Below, piece by piece: positions 1 through 8,600 of a DNA stretch of 19,439 bases; the stretch's first letter is position 1; each line of letters starts with the position of its first letter. A program made the position numbers and the translations under genes. The DNA comes from Sphingomonadales bacterium (lineage in GTDB: Bacteria > Pseudomonadota > Alphaproteobacteria > Sphingomonadales > Sphingomonadaceae), in contig JAGWUU010000020.1 in NCBI GenBank assembly GCA_028868335.1, positions 1 to 19,439 of the forward strand, read 5' to 3'. The notes under the pieces are model-generated. The model saw only the letters and a program-made list of their open reading frames with translations, was not told the origin of the DNA and made no database searches.

Positions 1-173
1 AACTCAATTCGCCGCTGCGCCGCAACGTCACGATCGGCGATGTCGGCGGGGCGGCGCTGTACCTGCTGTCAGACCTTTCCGCGGGCGTCACCGGCGAGAA
101 TCATCATGTCGACGCCGGCTATCACACCATTGGCATGAAGCAGGAAGACGCGCCGGATATTGCGCTGAGCTAG
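1..173 (+). CDS. fabI: Enoyl-[acyl-carrier-protein] reductase (NADH) FabI, C-terminal fragment
   Basis: The first 173 bases hold the last 56 or so codons of FabI, the short-chain dehydrogenase-fold enzyme that reduces trans-2-enoyl-ACP in the last step of each fatty acid elongation cycle in the cytoplasm. The frame begins at base 3 and ends at TAG (171-173). The translation contains the segments SPLRRNVTIGDVGGAALYLL, SDLSAGVTGENHHVDAGYH and GMKQEDAPDI, which match the usual C-terminal end of bacterial FabI, including the GVTGE..HVD.GYH motif near the substrate-binding loop. The active-site Tyr/Lys and the NADH-binding glycine motif lie outside the window. The stop is shared tail-to-tail with the minus-strand gene that follows. 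Identification is firm, although a FabI paralogue cannot be excluded from the C-terminus alone. Confidence 0.92.
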   Translation, partial: LNSPLRRNVTIGDVGGAALYLLSDLSAGVTGENHHVDAGYHTIGMKQEDAPDIALS

Positions 174-745
174 GGCTTGGTTGGAGCGGGCGGAGCAGGC
201 GGGGCGGTCTTGGCTGCCTCTGCCTCGTCGAGCGCCTTCTGTCGCGCTTCGTAATCCTTTTCCGCCTGTTCGACGCGCTTCTGCGTCTCGGCCGCCTCGA
301 CGTCGATGGTCGAGAGGCGCTTGGCCCGTTCGGCGGCGATCAGCTCGGCCATCTTGACGTCGGAACCCGTGGCCTTTTCGGCATAGGCATCGCGGATCAG
401 CTTGTTGGCGCAGCCGGTCCAGCCACCCGGGCCAACCGGCGTGCAGCTTTGCGCGCCGCTGCGCCCGACGGTTTCGTAAGCCATCACCTTGTTGGTCCAG
501 GCCTCGTTCTGCGGCGAATGCGATTCGCGCAGGATCGCGGGGATGCGATAGCGCTCGGCCTCCGCCTTGCGGGCGCAGACGACAATGTCATTACCCAGTG
601 ATTCCGGGCACTTGTCGTCACCAAAGATTATGAGCTGATTGACCTTGGGCTCGGCCGTTTCCTGGCCCAGAGCCGGAGTGCTCACCAATGCACCGAACGC
701 ACACACAAATGCACCTAGGGCAGGCAGAACGGGGCGCAGCATCAT
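170..745 (-). CDS. Secreted four-cysteine protein of unknown function
   Basis: This gene encodes 191 residues of unknown function. Residues 1-27 form a signal peptide (hydrophobic stretch about 8-25, probable cleavage at ALG/Q), so the product should be periplasmic. The mature part has exactly four cysteines (C46, C57, C101, C112), consistent with two disulfides. An IVVCARKAEAERYRIP segment at 54-69 resembles a motif I recall from sphingomonad hypothetical proteins. Residues about 130-178 are rich in Ala, Glu, Lys and Arg and look like a coiled coil, followed by a Pro/Ala tail. The start is well supported: AAGGAG lies 5 nt before the first of two adjacent ATGs. It follows ctpA-dsbB-coq7 on the same strand after 87 nt and may be a DsbA/DsbB client, which is inference. 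Confidence 0.85.
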   Translation of the reverse strand: MMLRPVLPALGAFVCAFGALVSTPALGQETAEPKVNQLIIFGDDKCPESLGNDIVVCARKAEAERYRIPAILRESHSPQNEAWTNKVMAYETVGRSGAQSCTPVGPGGWTGCANKLIRDAYAEKATGSDVKMAELIAAERAKRLSTIDVEAAETQKRVEQAEKDYEARQKALDEAEAAKTAPPAPPAPTKP

Positions 746-750
746 TCAAA

Positions 751-756
751 CTCCTT
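751..756 (-). promoter_or_regulatory. Strong ribosome binding site of the four-cysteine secreted protein
   Basis: On the minus strand this reads AAGGAG, a near-perfect Shine-Dalgarno sequence. It lies 5 nt before the ATG at 745 and 8 nt before a second in-frame ATG at 742, so either could be used. It is stronger than the sites seen before most genes in the window. Confidence 0.6.
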
Positions 757-832
757 CGCGCGGGCTATTCACCCGATATAGGCGGCCCGGCCACTGAATA
801 ACAGATGAAGCGCAGACCGATTGTGCGCCGGA

Positions 833-1348
833 TCAAATCCGCTCGGCCAGACGAATCGCCGCGCGGCAACCAAGCCGGATCGCCCCGGCGAGCAACGGAT
901 AGGCCGGAGCGCGTTCGGCCCCGGCGGCCAGCGCCGTGTCCCGATGGGCGCGCTCGTCATCGCGGAATTCGCTGATCATCGCGCCGAGTTCGGGATCGTC
1001 GTTGCCCAGCTCATCGAGTTGCTGGCTGTAGTGGCGATCGATCTCCTCCTCGACCGCGGCGGTGCAAGCCATCGCCGCCTCGGGCGAGAGCAGTGCGGTC
1101 GCCGCGCCGAGCGCGAAGCCGGCGACGTTCCAGAACGGCTGGAGCGCGGTGGGCCGTACCCCGCGCGCGGCGATGAGCGCGTCGAAGCGGGCGCGGTGGT
1201 CAGCCTCCTGTTCGGCCATGTGGCGGATCTTGGCGGAATGCGGCGCGCGATCACCCATCACGGCGAGCTGCCCGGCATAGATTCGCGTCGCGCCGTATTC
1301 CCCGGCCTGGTCGACCCGGAGCATCCGGTCGGTCCGGCTGCGACTCAT
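833..1348 (-). CDS. coq7: Demethoxyubiquinone hydroxylase, Coq7 family
   Basis: This is a 171-residue Coq7-type di-iron monooxygenase. It catalyses the C6 hydroxylation of 5-demethoxyubiquinol, the penultimate step of ubiquinone synthesis, at the cytoplasmic membrane. Both di-iron half-motifs are visible: E17 in RVDQAGEYGA, E48-x-x-H51 in EQEADHRARF, a glutamate cluster at 100-102 (EEEIDRHY), and E132-x-x-H135 in DDERAHRD. A hydrophobic helix at about 74-98 (FWNVAGFALGAATALL) is the usual membrane-associating segment. The length matches the short bacterial form. The ATG lies inside the stop of dsbB (ATGA overlap), with AAGGGGG about 8 nt upstream, so the two genes are translationally coupled. 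It replaces the flavin-dependent UbiF used by enterobacteria for the same step. Confidence 0.95.
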   Translation of the reverse strand: MSRSRTDRMLRVDQAGEYGATRIYAGQLAVMGDRAPHSAKIRHMAEQEADHRARFDALIAARGVRPTALQPFWNVAGFALGAATALLSPEAAMACTAAVEEEIDRHYSQQLDELGNDDPELGAMISEFRDDERAHRDTALAAGAERAPAYPLLAGAIRLGCRAAIRLAERI

Positions 1349-1839
1349 GCTCCGGCCCCCTTCGATCGGCGAAGCAGCACGAAGATGAGCAGCGCCGTCG
1401 CGGTCGAGACGAGGAAGTCATAACCCGCCAGGCTGACCCCGAACAGTTCCCACTGCACCTGGTCGCAACGCACGATCGGGGCATTGAGAATCGCGTCGAG
1501 CGGATCGGCCGCGCCCTTGACCGCCACCGCGGTACAGGTTGTGAAGCCCTGCCACCAGCCATACTCAACCCCGGCGTGGGCCGCGCCTATCAGCCCGGCG
1601 ACCAGGATCGCCGCCCCGGCGAGCGCGACCAGCACCCGCGCCTGGGCGCGCGCCACCAGCGCCAGCACCCCGAACCCCAGCGCGACGAAGTGGGCATAGC
1701 GCTGCCACCAGCACATCTCGCACGGGTACAGGCCAAAGCCGTACTGCCCGACATAGACCGCCGCGAGCAGCGCGGCCGGAACGGCAATCGCAAGAAACCG
1801 CGCGGCCTTCCAGGCCCGCTCTCCGGTCGGCACCATCAT
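1345..1839 (-). CDS. dsbB: Disulfide bond formation protein DsbB
   Basis: This is a 164-residue inner-membrane protein that reoxidises periplasmic DsbA and passes the electrons to ubiquinone. Four hydrophobic helices are visible, at about 14-32, 48-64, 69-87 and 138-156. The first periplasmic loop carries the CxxC pair C40/C43 in LYPCEMCWWQRYAH, and the second loop carries C102 and C125 (FTTCTA and IVRCDQ), matching the two redox pairs of the family. The arginine in WWQRY fits the quinone-proximal position. The start is the first of two adjacent ATGs and overlaps the ctpA stop by 4 bases; AAGGGGA lies just upstream inside ctpA. The stop overlaps the coq7 start in the same way. A matching dsbA is not in the window. 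Confidence 0.93.
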   Translation of the reverse strand: MMVPTGERAWKAARFLAIAVPAALLAAVYVGQYGFGLYPCEMCWWQRYAHFVALGFGVLALVARAQARVLVALAGAAILVAGLIGAAHAGVEYGWWQGFTTCTAVAVKGAADPLDAILNAPIVRCDQVQWELFGVSLAGYDFLVSTATALLIFVLLRRSKGAGA

Positions 1840-3173
1840 TTCCCCTTCGCGAGGGCGGTGACGCCGCCGCTGCGGCGCAGCGTTTCAACCGCGTAGTAAA
1901 GCTGGAAGTCCTTGATGCCCATCGCCTTGACCTGATCGGCGGTCAGCTTGAAGCGCGGATCGGTCCGGCGGTCGGTTTCCAGCTTCTTGTCGTCCATCGC
2001 AACCTCGTTGACGAGGTGACGGCGCAGGTCGCTTTCGCGCAGCGCCCTTTCGTTGCGGCGCTGGGCATCGGGGTCGGACAGTTGCGGCACGCGGATGTCG
2101 GGATCGATCCCCCCTTCCTGCACCGAGCGCCCCGACGGCGTGTAGTAACGCGCCGTGGTCAGCTTGACCGCGTGGCCCTTGTCGAGTTCGAACAGCGACT
2201 GGACCGAACCCTTGCCGAAGCTGCGATCGCCCATGATCACCGCGCGGTGCTGGTCCTGCAACGCACCGGCGACGATTTCCGAGGCCGAGGCCGTTCCGGC
2301 ATCGATCAGCACCACCAGCGGCAACCCCTTGGCGGCATCGCCGGGAAAGACCGTTTCGGCCTTGTAGAATTCGTTGTCCTGCGGGTTGCGGCCGCGCTGC
2401 GAAACGATATCGCCCTTGGTCAGGAACAGATCGGACAGCGCCACCGCCTCGTCGAGCGCGCCGCCGGGGTTCTGCCGCAGGTCGAGCACCAGCCCGCTGA
2501 GCCTGCCGCCGCTCTGCTTCCTGAGGTCGGCGATCGCCTTGTTGACGTTGACCCCGACATCGCGGGAGAATTCGTTGACGCTGATCACCCCGACATCCTT
2601 GTCGAGATTCCAGGTAACCGGCTCAAGCTTGATCACCCCGCGCGTCACCGTCACATCGAACGGTTGCTCGCGCCCGGCGCGGAACAGGGTCAGGCGGATC
2701 TTGGTGCCCGCCTCGCCGCGCATCTGCCCCACGGCGTCATCAAGCTCGCCGCCATAGATCAGCTTGCCATCGAGGTGGGTGATATAGTCGCCAGCCTTTA
2801 CCCCGGCCGCTTCGGCCGGACTGCCGCGCATCGGCGACACCACCTTGACCGCGCCATCGTCCATTTCGACCGACAGGCCCAGCCCGGAATAGTTGCCGTC
2901 GATCATGGTCGTCAGCCGGGTCAGCGTCGCGCCTTCGAGGTAGGTCGAATGCGGATCGAGCGCAGCGAGCATCCCGTCGATCGCGCCGTTCACCAGCTTG
3001 TCGTCATCGACCTTCTCGACATACTGCGATTTGACCAGTTGATAGACAGCCAGCAATCGGCCGAATTGCGGCCCGGCCCGGCCATCGACCGCGGCAAGAC
3101 CGGCGGTGGTCGCCGGGATCAGGGCCACGGCGCTGACCAGCAGGCCGGCGCGCAGCAGGGGGGCGAATTTCAT
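1836..3173 (-). CDS. ctpA: C-terminal processing protease CtpA, S41 family
   Basis: This is a 445-residue periplasmic or membrane-anchored serine protease of the carboxy-terminal processing family, which degrades or trims envelope proteins from the C-terminus. Residues 1-28 form a signal peptide or anchor. A PDZ domain spans about 90-178 (SGLGLSVEM, then SPAEAAGVKAGDYITHLDG). The S41 catalytic core follows, with LVLDLRQNPGGALDEAV at 228-244. The Ser/Lys dyad is S296 in GTASASEIVAGALQD and K321 in FGKGSVQ, with Q325 four residues on. The 25-residue Ser-Lys spacing matches known CtpB and Prc enzymes. It is first in a minus-strand unit and dsbB starts within its stop. CtpA proteases often control murein hydrolases, which fits the envC gene on the same strand 12.7 kb away. 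Confidence 0.95.
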   Translation of the reverse strand: MKFAPLLRAGLLVSAVALIPATTAGLAAVDGRAGPQFGRLLAVYQLVKSQYVEKVDDDKLVNGAIDGMLAALDPHSTYLEGATLTRLTTMIDGNYSGLGLSVEMDDGAVKVVSPMRGSPAEAAGVKAGDYITHLDGKLIYGGELDDAVGQMRGEAGTKIRLTLFRAGREQPFDVTVTRGVIKLEPVTWNLDKDVGVISVNEFSRDVGVNVNKAIADLRKQSGGRLSGLVLDLRQNPGGALDEAVALSDLFLTKGDIVSQRGRNPQDNEFYKAETVFPGDAAKGLPLVVLIDAGTASASEIVAGALQDQHRAVIMGDRSFGKGSVQSLFELDKGHAVKLTTARYYTPSGRSVQEGGIDPDIRVPQLSDPDAQRRNERALRESDLRRHLVNEVAMDDKKLETDRRTDPRFKLTADQVKAMGIKDFQLYYAVETLRRSGGVTALAKGK

Positions 3174-3407
3174 GCGATGAGCCTTTCGCGCAAGGTTTGC
3201 AGCGCTCTTATACCGCGCCGGACCTTAACACCAGATAGCCTTGATCCCGGCTACCGATTGCCCGTTGGGAAACTTTCAGGGAGGCCTGCGGTTCAATCCC
3301 CTGCATGACGTCGATTGCCTGTTCACCGCATCGTCCGGGTATGCCACAGGTCGCGGCGGCGCCGGTCGGAGCGCCGGAATTGCCGCGCGGCGCAGCAGAG
3401 CGAGGGA
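3174..3407. other. Divergent intergenic region between ctpA and tamA
   Basis: This 234-nt region separates two operons that are transcribed away from each other and must hold both promoters. On the minus strand it has one good -10-like element (see separate entry). On the plus strand I see only weak candidates, such as TTGCCT at 3315 with TATGCC at 3340 and a long 19-nt spacing. It contains no ORF with a credible start. A short stretch at 3290-3300 resembles a tRNA T-loop, but no cloverleaf forms around it. Confidence 0.6.
3207..3212 (-). promoter_or_regulatory. Candidate -10 element for the ctpA-dsbB-coq7 operon
   Basis: On the minus strand this reads TATAAG, close to the sigma-70 consensus TATAAT, 33 nt before the ctpA ATG, which would leave a leader of roughly 25 nt. 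No convincing -35 hexamer lies 16-18 nt upstream, so the assignment is tentative. Confidence 0.3.
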
Positions 3408-5663
3408 ATGAGACGGTCCACCTCCTTCCGGTTTGAGGACACCTGCCGCGTGGCATGGGCGGGCCTCGGGATGGCGTCACTCATCGGCGCATCGCCGGGC
3501 GCTGCGCAGACGTCGCCGGTTCAACCTGCGGCTGCGCAACCGGCGGCTGTGCAATCGGCGCCGGGCGCAGGGCTGCCCGCGATGGACCCGATCATCCCTG
3601 ACGGCGAGTTCGATGCCGCCATCCCCAAGGTCACCCCCGCGGACGATCCCGATCTCGCCAAGCCCCTGGAATCGATCGCCGATTTCGAACGGCGGGTTGC
3701 CGCCAGGCAGGCCGGGGCCGCGACGCAAAAGGATGCGCCATCCACACCCAACGCCTCGCCCGGCTCCCCGGTCATGGCGGACAAGCCGGGTGCCGATGCG
3801 ATCGGTTCCGCGCCGATCGGCGATGCCGAGCTGGCAAAGCCGCTGCCGCCGCTGGACAGCTTCGAGATTCGGCCCACCACCTTTGCCGAACCCACCGACG
3901 ATACCCGCGTCGTCGAACTGGCCTATGGGATACGTCTCGACGGCCTTGCCGAGGCCGACGTGCAAAGCGGTGGCGGACTGGCTGATGCCTTCGCCGCCTC
4001 GTCGGCCCTGCGCCGGGGCAAGGGCCGCGCCGCCAACCTTGCGCAACTGACCAGCCGGGTCAGCGAGGACTCGCTTCTGCTCGGCAAGCTGCTCGCCGCG
4101 CAGGGCTGGTTCGACGCCCGGATCACCACCCGGATCGACCGGTCCGCCACGGCGGACGGCCAACCGCTGACCGCCGTGCTCGACGTCGTGCCGGGCAAGC
4201 GGTTCACCTATGCGACCATCGCCATCGATGCCGCGCCGACCGTGCCGCCCAGCCTGATTCGCGACAATCTGGCCCTGCGGACCGGCGCGCCGGTGGTGGC
4301 GGCTCAGGTGCTGGGCGCCGAGGCCAGGGTTGCGCTGGCGTTGCCGGAAAACGGCTACCCCTTCGCTGAGCTCGGCCAGCGCGACATCCTGCTCGATCCC
4401 GACAGTGGCGGGGCCGACTATCGCCTTCCGGTCACAGTCGGGCCGCGCGGCACCTTCGGAACGATCGTCAGCGAGGGCCAGCGGACCTTCGATGCCGCCC
4501 ACATCGCGGTGCTTGGCCGGTTCAGCCCCGGCCAGCCCTATGACAGCCACCAGGTGGACGACCTGCGCCAGGCGCTGATCGCCACCGGGCTGTTCAGCGC
4601 CGTCGCGGTCGAGCCGCGGCACAGCGGCGCGATCGGTCCCGACGGCATCGAGGCGGTGACCATCGCGGTCCGGCAGGAAGCCGGTCCGCCCCGCGTGATT
4701 GCGGCAACCGCGGGCTATGGCACCGGCGAGGGGTTCCAGGTCCAGGGAAGCTGGACCAACCGCAACCTGTTCCCGCCCGAAGGCGCGCTGATCGTCAGCG
4801 GCCTTGCCGGCACGCTGAAGCAGGGTGGCGGGGTGACATTCCGCCGGGCCGACGCGGGCAGGCGCGATCGGACTTTCGAACTGGCCGCCGAACTCGACCA
4901 TGCGCAATACGATGCCTTTTCCGCCTATACCGGGCGGCTCGCGGCGCGCGTCAGCTATGATTCGACGCCGTTGTGGCAGAAGCGGCTGACCTATGCCTAT
5001 GGCGCGCAACTGATCGGATCTGACGAGAGCGTCTATGTCCCCGCGCTGGCCCAACGCACCCGGCGAACCTATGCGATCGCCGGGCTGACCGGCCAGATCG
5101 GTTTCGACACCACCGACAGCCTGCTCGATCCGGCGAAGGGCTTTCGCGTGGTCGCCCTGGTCGAGCCGGAAGGGTCGATCCACGGCAGCTTTGCGCCCTA
5201 TGCCCGGCTTCGGCTCGACGGTTCGACCTACTACAAGATCGGCGGTGACCTGATCCTGGCGGCGCGGGTGCGCCTGGCCACGATCGAGGGTGTGGCGCTC
5301 GACGATCTGGCGCCGTCGCGGCGTCTCTATGCCGGTGGCGGCGGATCGGTGCGCGGGTTCGGCTACCAGCAGCTTGGCCCGCGTGATCCCAACGGCGATC
5401 CGACCGGCGCGCGCAGCCTCAACGAGGCAGCCTTCGAAGCGCGCTACCGCTTCGGCGACTATGGCGTGGTGGCCTTCATCGACGCCGGGCAAGCCTATCA
5501 GGACGCGGTGCCGCGATTTACCGACCTGCGCGCCGGGGTGGGGCTTGGCGCGCGGATCTACACCAATTTCGGCCCGATGCGGATCGACCTGGCGACGCCG
5601 CTAGCGCGCAGGCCGGGGGAAAGCCGGATCAACGTCTATGTCTCGATCGGGCAGGCCTTCTGA
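3408..5663 (+). CDS. tamA: TamA, Omp85-family outer-membrane translocation/assembly protein
   Basis: This is an outer-membrane barrel of the BamA/TamA superfamily, working with TamB in transport across the periplasm to the outer membrane. I use the ATG at 3408 (751 residues), which has GAGGGA directly upstream and starts a signal peptide (MRRSTSFRF, hydrophobic 15-30, cleavage after GAAQ); the frame is open further upstream, to an ATG at 3315. Residues about 35-165 are an unusually long Pro/Ala-rich linker with a duplicated LAKPL motif. POTRA-like domains follow (about 170-425). The barrel spans about 435-751 and carries the family signature GSVRGF (VRGF at 648-651) and a C-terminal phenylalanine. 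The length exceeds E. coli TamA (577), partly because of the linker. tamB starts within its stop codon, which supports TamA over BamA. Confidence 0.92.
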   Translation: MRRSTSFRFEDTCRVAWAGLGMASLIGASPGAAQTSPVQPAAAQPAAVQSAPGAGLPAMDPIIPDGEFDAAIPKVTPADDPDLAKPLESIADFERRVAARQAGAATQKDAPSTPNASPGSPVMADKPGADAIGSAPIGDAELAKPLPPLDSFEIRPTTFAEPTDDTRVVELAYGIRLDGLAEADVQSGGGLADAFAASSALRRGKGRAANLAQLTSRVSEDSLLLGKLLAAQGWFDARITTRIDRSATADGQPLTAVLDVVPGKRFTYATIAIDAAPTVPPSLIRDNLALRTGAPVVAAQVLGAEARVALALPENGYPFAELGQRDILLDPDSGGADYRLPVTVGPRGTFGTIVSEGQRTFDAAHIAVLGRFSPGQPYDSHQVDDLRQALIATGLFSAVAVEPRHSGAIGPDGIEAVTIAVRQEAGPPRVIAATAGYGTGEGFQVQGSWTNRNLFPPEGALIVSGLAGTLKQGGGVTFRRADAGRRDRTFELAAELDHAQYDAFSAYTGRLAARVSYDSTPLWQKRLTYAYGAQLIGSDESVYVPALAQRTRRTYAIAGLTGQIGFDTTDSLLDPAKGFRVVALVEPEGSIHGSFAPYARLRLDGSTYYKIGGDLILAARVRLATIEGVALDDLAPSRRLYAGGGGSVRGFGYQQLGPRDPNGDPTGARSLNEAAFEARYRFGDYGVVAFIDAGQAYQDAVPRFTDLRAGVGLGARIYTNFGPMRIDLATPLARRPGESRINVYVSIGQAF
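3648..3872 (+). repeat. Duplicated LAKPL motif in the TamA N-terminal linker
   Basis: Two copies of a roughly 16-residue motif lie 59 residues apart within tamA: PDLAKPLESIADFERR (residues 81-96, bases 3648-3695) and AELAKPLPPLDSFEIR (residues 140-155, bases 3825-3872). The shared pattern is x-[DE]-LAKPL-x-x-[IL]-x-x-FE-x-R. The DNA copies differ at many synonymous positions, so the duplication is old or held by selection on the protein. The motif may be a short binding peptide for a periplasmic partner, which is inference. Confidence 0.6.
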
Positions 5664-8600
5664 TGGATGAGAGCGCGCCCGTCCCGGCCCCGGCGCGCTG
5701 GCGGCTGCTGCGCCGGATCGGCGGCGGACTGGCGGCGCTGGTTCTGCTCGCCGCCGTGCTGGTGCTGGGGCTGAACACCGGGCCGGGGCGGCAATTCGTC
5801 GCGAGGCAGATTTCGGCCATGACCTTCGCCAACGGGCTGCGCATCGGCATCGGCCGGATCGACGGCTCGCTCTATGGCAAGGCCCGGCTGATCGACGTGC
5901 GGGCCTTTGACACCAGGGGCGAGTTTCTCCGCGCGCCGACGATCGATCTCGACTGGCGGCCCCTCGCCTATCTCCGCAACCATGTCGACGTGCGTTCGGT
6001 GAGCGCGGCCAGCATCCTGCTCGAACGGGTCCCGCAATTGCGGGCAGGCCCCGCGACGGGCCCGCTGCTGCCCGATCTTGCCATCGACGTGGGCTCCCTG
6101 CGGGTCGACCGGCTGGTTGCCGCACCGGCAGTTGCAGGCGCGCCGCGCGTCCTTGGCATCGCCGGTCAGGCAAGAATCGCGGAGCGGCGGGCGCAAGTCT
6201 CCGCGCGCGTCGTCACCCTCGGTGCGCCGGGGGGCGACCGGCTCGACCTGATGCTCGACGCCGTGCCCGATGCCAATCGCCTGGCCTTGCGGGCCACGTT
6301 GGACGCGCCGCGCAACGGCGTTCTCGCCGCGCTGGCCGGGCTCCGCCAGGGGCTGGCGGTGCGGGCCGACGGCCAGGGCGACTGGAAGCGCTGGGACGGA
6401 ACGGTGAACGCCGATCTGGACGCCAGCCCGTTTGCCCGCCTGGCCATTTCAGCGCGCGACGGAACCTTCGCTGTCAGGGGACCGGCCGAACCGGGGCGGC
6501 TGTTGACCGGCAAGGCGGCCGCACTGCTTGATGCTTCGACCCGGCTCGATCTGGCCGCCGCCCTGAAAGACCGGCGCGCCACGCTGTCGGGAAGCCTCCG
6601 CTCGGACGGGCTGGTGATAGTTCCGGCGGGCGTGATCGACCTTTCCGCCAACCGCTTCGACGCGCTCGATCTCGACATCGCGCTGCTCCGCCCTGGAGCG
6701 CTGGCGGCCAACCTCTCCGGCGAGGCGGTGCGTGCGCGCCTCACGCTGGACGGTTCGTTTGCCCGCCCAACCGTGCAATACCGCCTGAGCGCCGCCACCC
6801 TCGCGCTCGACAAAGTGGTGCTTCAGCGGGTGCAAGCCAGCGGCACGGCGCGCATCGATCCCGGTCAGATCATGATCCCGGTCGCGGCGCGGGCGGCGCG
6901 GATTGCCGGGTTGGACAGCGTCGCGGGTGGCAGCCTCGCCAACGTCCGGCTGGACGGCGATTTCGCCATCGCCGGGGCGCGGGTGCTGTCCGACAACATG
7001 CGAATCCGCTCCGACCGGATCGACGCCAGGGCGGTGCTGCTCGCCGACACGGCGCGCGGATCTTACACCGGCACGCTTGAAGGCCGGATCAACACCTATC
7101 GCGTCGACAGCATCGGCACGTTCGCGATCGCGACCAGCGCCGACCTCAGGAACGAAGGCAAGGGCCTTTCGGTGACCGGCACTGTCCGAGCGCGCTCGAC
7201 GGCGATCGTCGACCCCAACGTGCGGGCCGCGCTTGGCGGAACCGCCGTGGGATCGAGCCAGATCGCCTACGGCCCCGACCGCGTGATCCGCTTTTCCCGC
7301 CTGCGGATGAATTCGCCGTTGCTGCGGGTGTTCGACGGCCACGGCAGCTATGGCGGCGACGGGCAACTGGCGATCAGCGCTTCCGGCCATTCGACGCGCT
7401 ATGGTCCCCTTGCGCTGGAACTGACCGGCACCATTGCCAGCCCCCGTGCCGTGCTGGTCGCGCAGAGCCCCGGCTTCGGCGTGGGCCTTGCCGCACTGCG
7501 CGCCGAAGTGATCGGCAGCGCCGGGGACTACCACCTCGCCGCCACGGGGCAGACCGACTATGGCCCGCTTTCCGCCGATGTCACCCTGGCCCAGGGCAAG
7601 GGTCCGTTGGCCGTGCAGGTCAACCGGGGCGACCTTGCCGGGATCGGCTTTACCGGACGGATCGAACGCACGGCCGCCGAGCCGTTTGCCGGCCAGCTCA
7701 ACGCCAACGGACGCGGCCTTGCCGGGATCGTCCGGCTCGACGCGGCAGGGCGCTATCAACAGGCGCTGATCACCCTTCACGCGCGGAACACGGTGCTGCC
7801 GGGCAAGGCCAACCTTTCGATCGGCAGCGCGATCGTCGATGCGCGGGTGGTGCTTTACGACCGTCCATCGGTGGTGGCCGACGTGCAACTGGCGCAGACC
7901 CGCCTGCGCGCCATGGACATTGCCGCCGCGCGCGGCAGGATCGATTACCGCGACGGGCGCGGCAATGCGCAATTCCTCGTCGAAGCGACCGGGGCCGTGC
8001 CGTTCCGCCTTGCCGGCAATGCCGGGCTGGAGCCGGGACTATGGCGAGTCGCACTCGACGGGCGGGTGCGCGGAGTGACCTTGCGCACCGCCAGCCCGAT
8101 GCGGATCGTACCCTCGGCAAAGGGCTATGAACTGCTGCCGAGCCGCCTCGATCTGGGCCAGGGCAGCCTGCGCTTGGCAGGCACCTATGGCACCGGACTC
8201 AAGCTCGAAAGCCGCATGGACCGGCTCGACATGGCGCTGATCAATGCCTTCGTGCCGGGCTACGGGATCGGCGGCAGCGCCACCGGCAGCCTTGATTACG
8301 AACAGGCCAGCCTCTCGGCCGTCCCCCGCGCCGACGCCCGCCTTTCAATTGACGGGTTCACACGGACCACGGCGGTATCCGTCAGCCAGCCGGTCGACAT
8401 CAACCTCGTCGCCAGCCTGCTGGGCGACGGCGGCGAGGCGCGCGCGGTGATCCGGCGGCGCGGCACCGTGATCGGGCGGATGGTCGCCTCGCTGCGGCCG
8501 CTCGACACCGGGACCGACGACTGGATCTCGCGCATTGCCTCGGCCCCGCTTGGCGGTGGGATCCGTTACAATGGTCCGGCGGATACGCTGTGGAGTTTCG

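Noticed and set aside
2016..3308. 430-codon plus-strand open frame opposite ctpA
   Set aside because: It lies over a gene with an intact S41 catalytic dyad and PDZ domain. The translation is low-complexity and matches no family I know.
3285..3310. GGTTCAATCCC, resembling a tRNA T-arm
   Set aside because: The flanking bases do not pair into a good T stem, and no acceptor, D or anticodon arms could be found around it.
3477..5492. 671-codon open frame on the minus strand opposite tamA
   Set aside because: Its translation has no recognisable domain and is rich in Arg, Gly, Ala and Pro, typical of the antisense frame of a GC-rich gene. TamA on the plus strand has clear signatures.
6449..7972. 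507-codon minus-strand frame opposite tamB
   Set aside because: It is a shadow of tamB in GC-rich DNA; the composition is dominated by Arg, Gly, Ala and His, and no start context or domain is visible.
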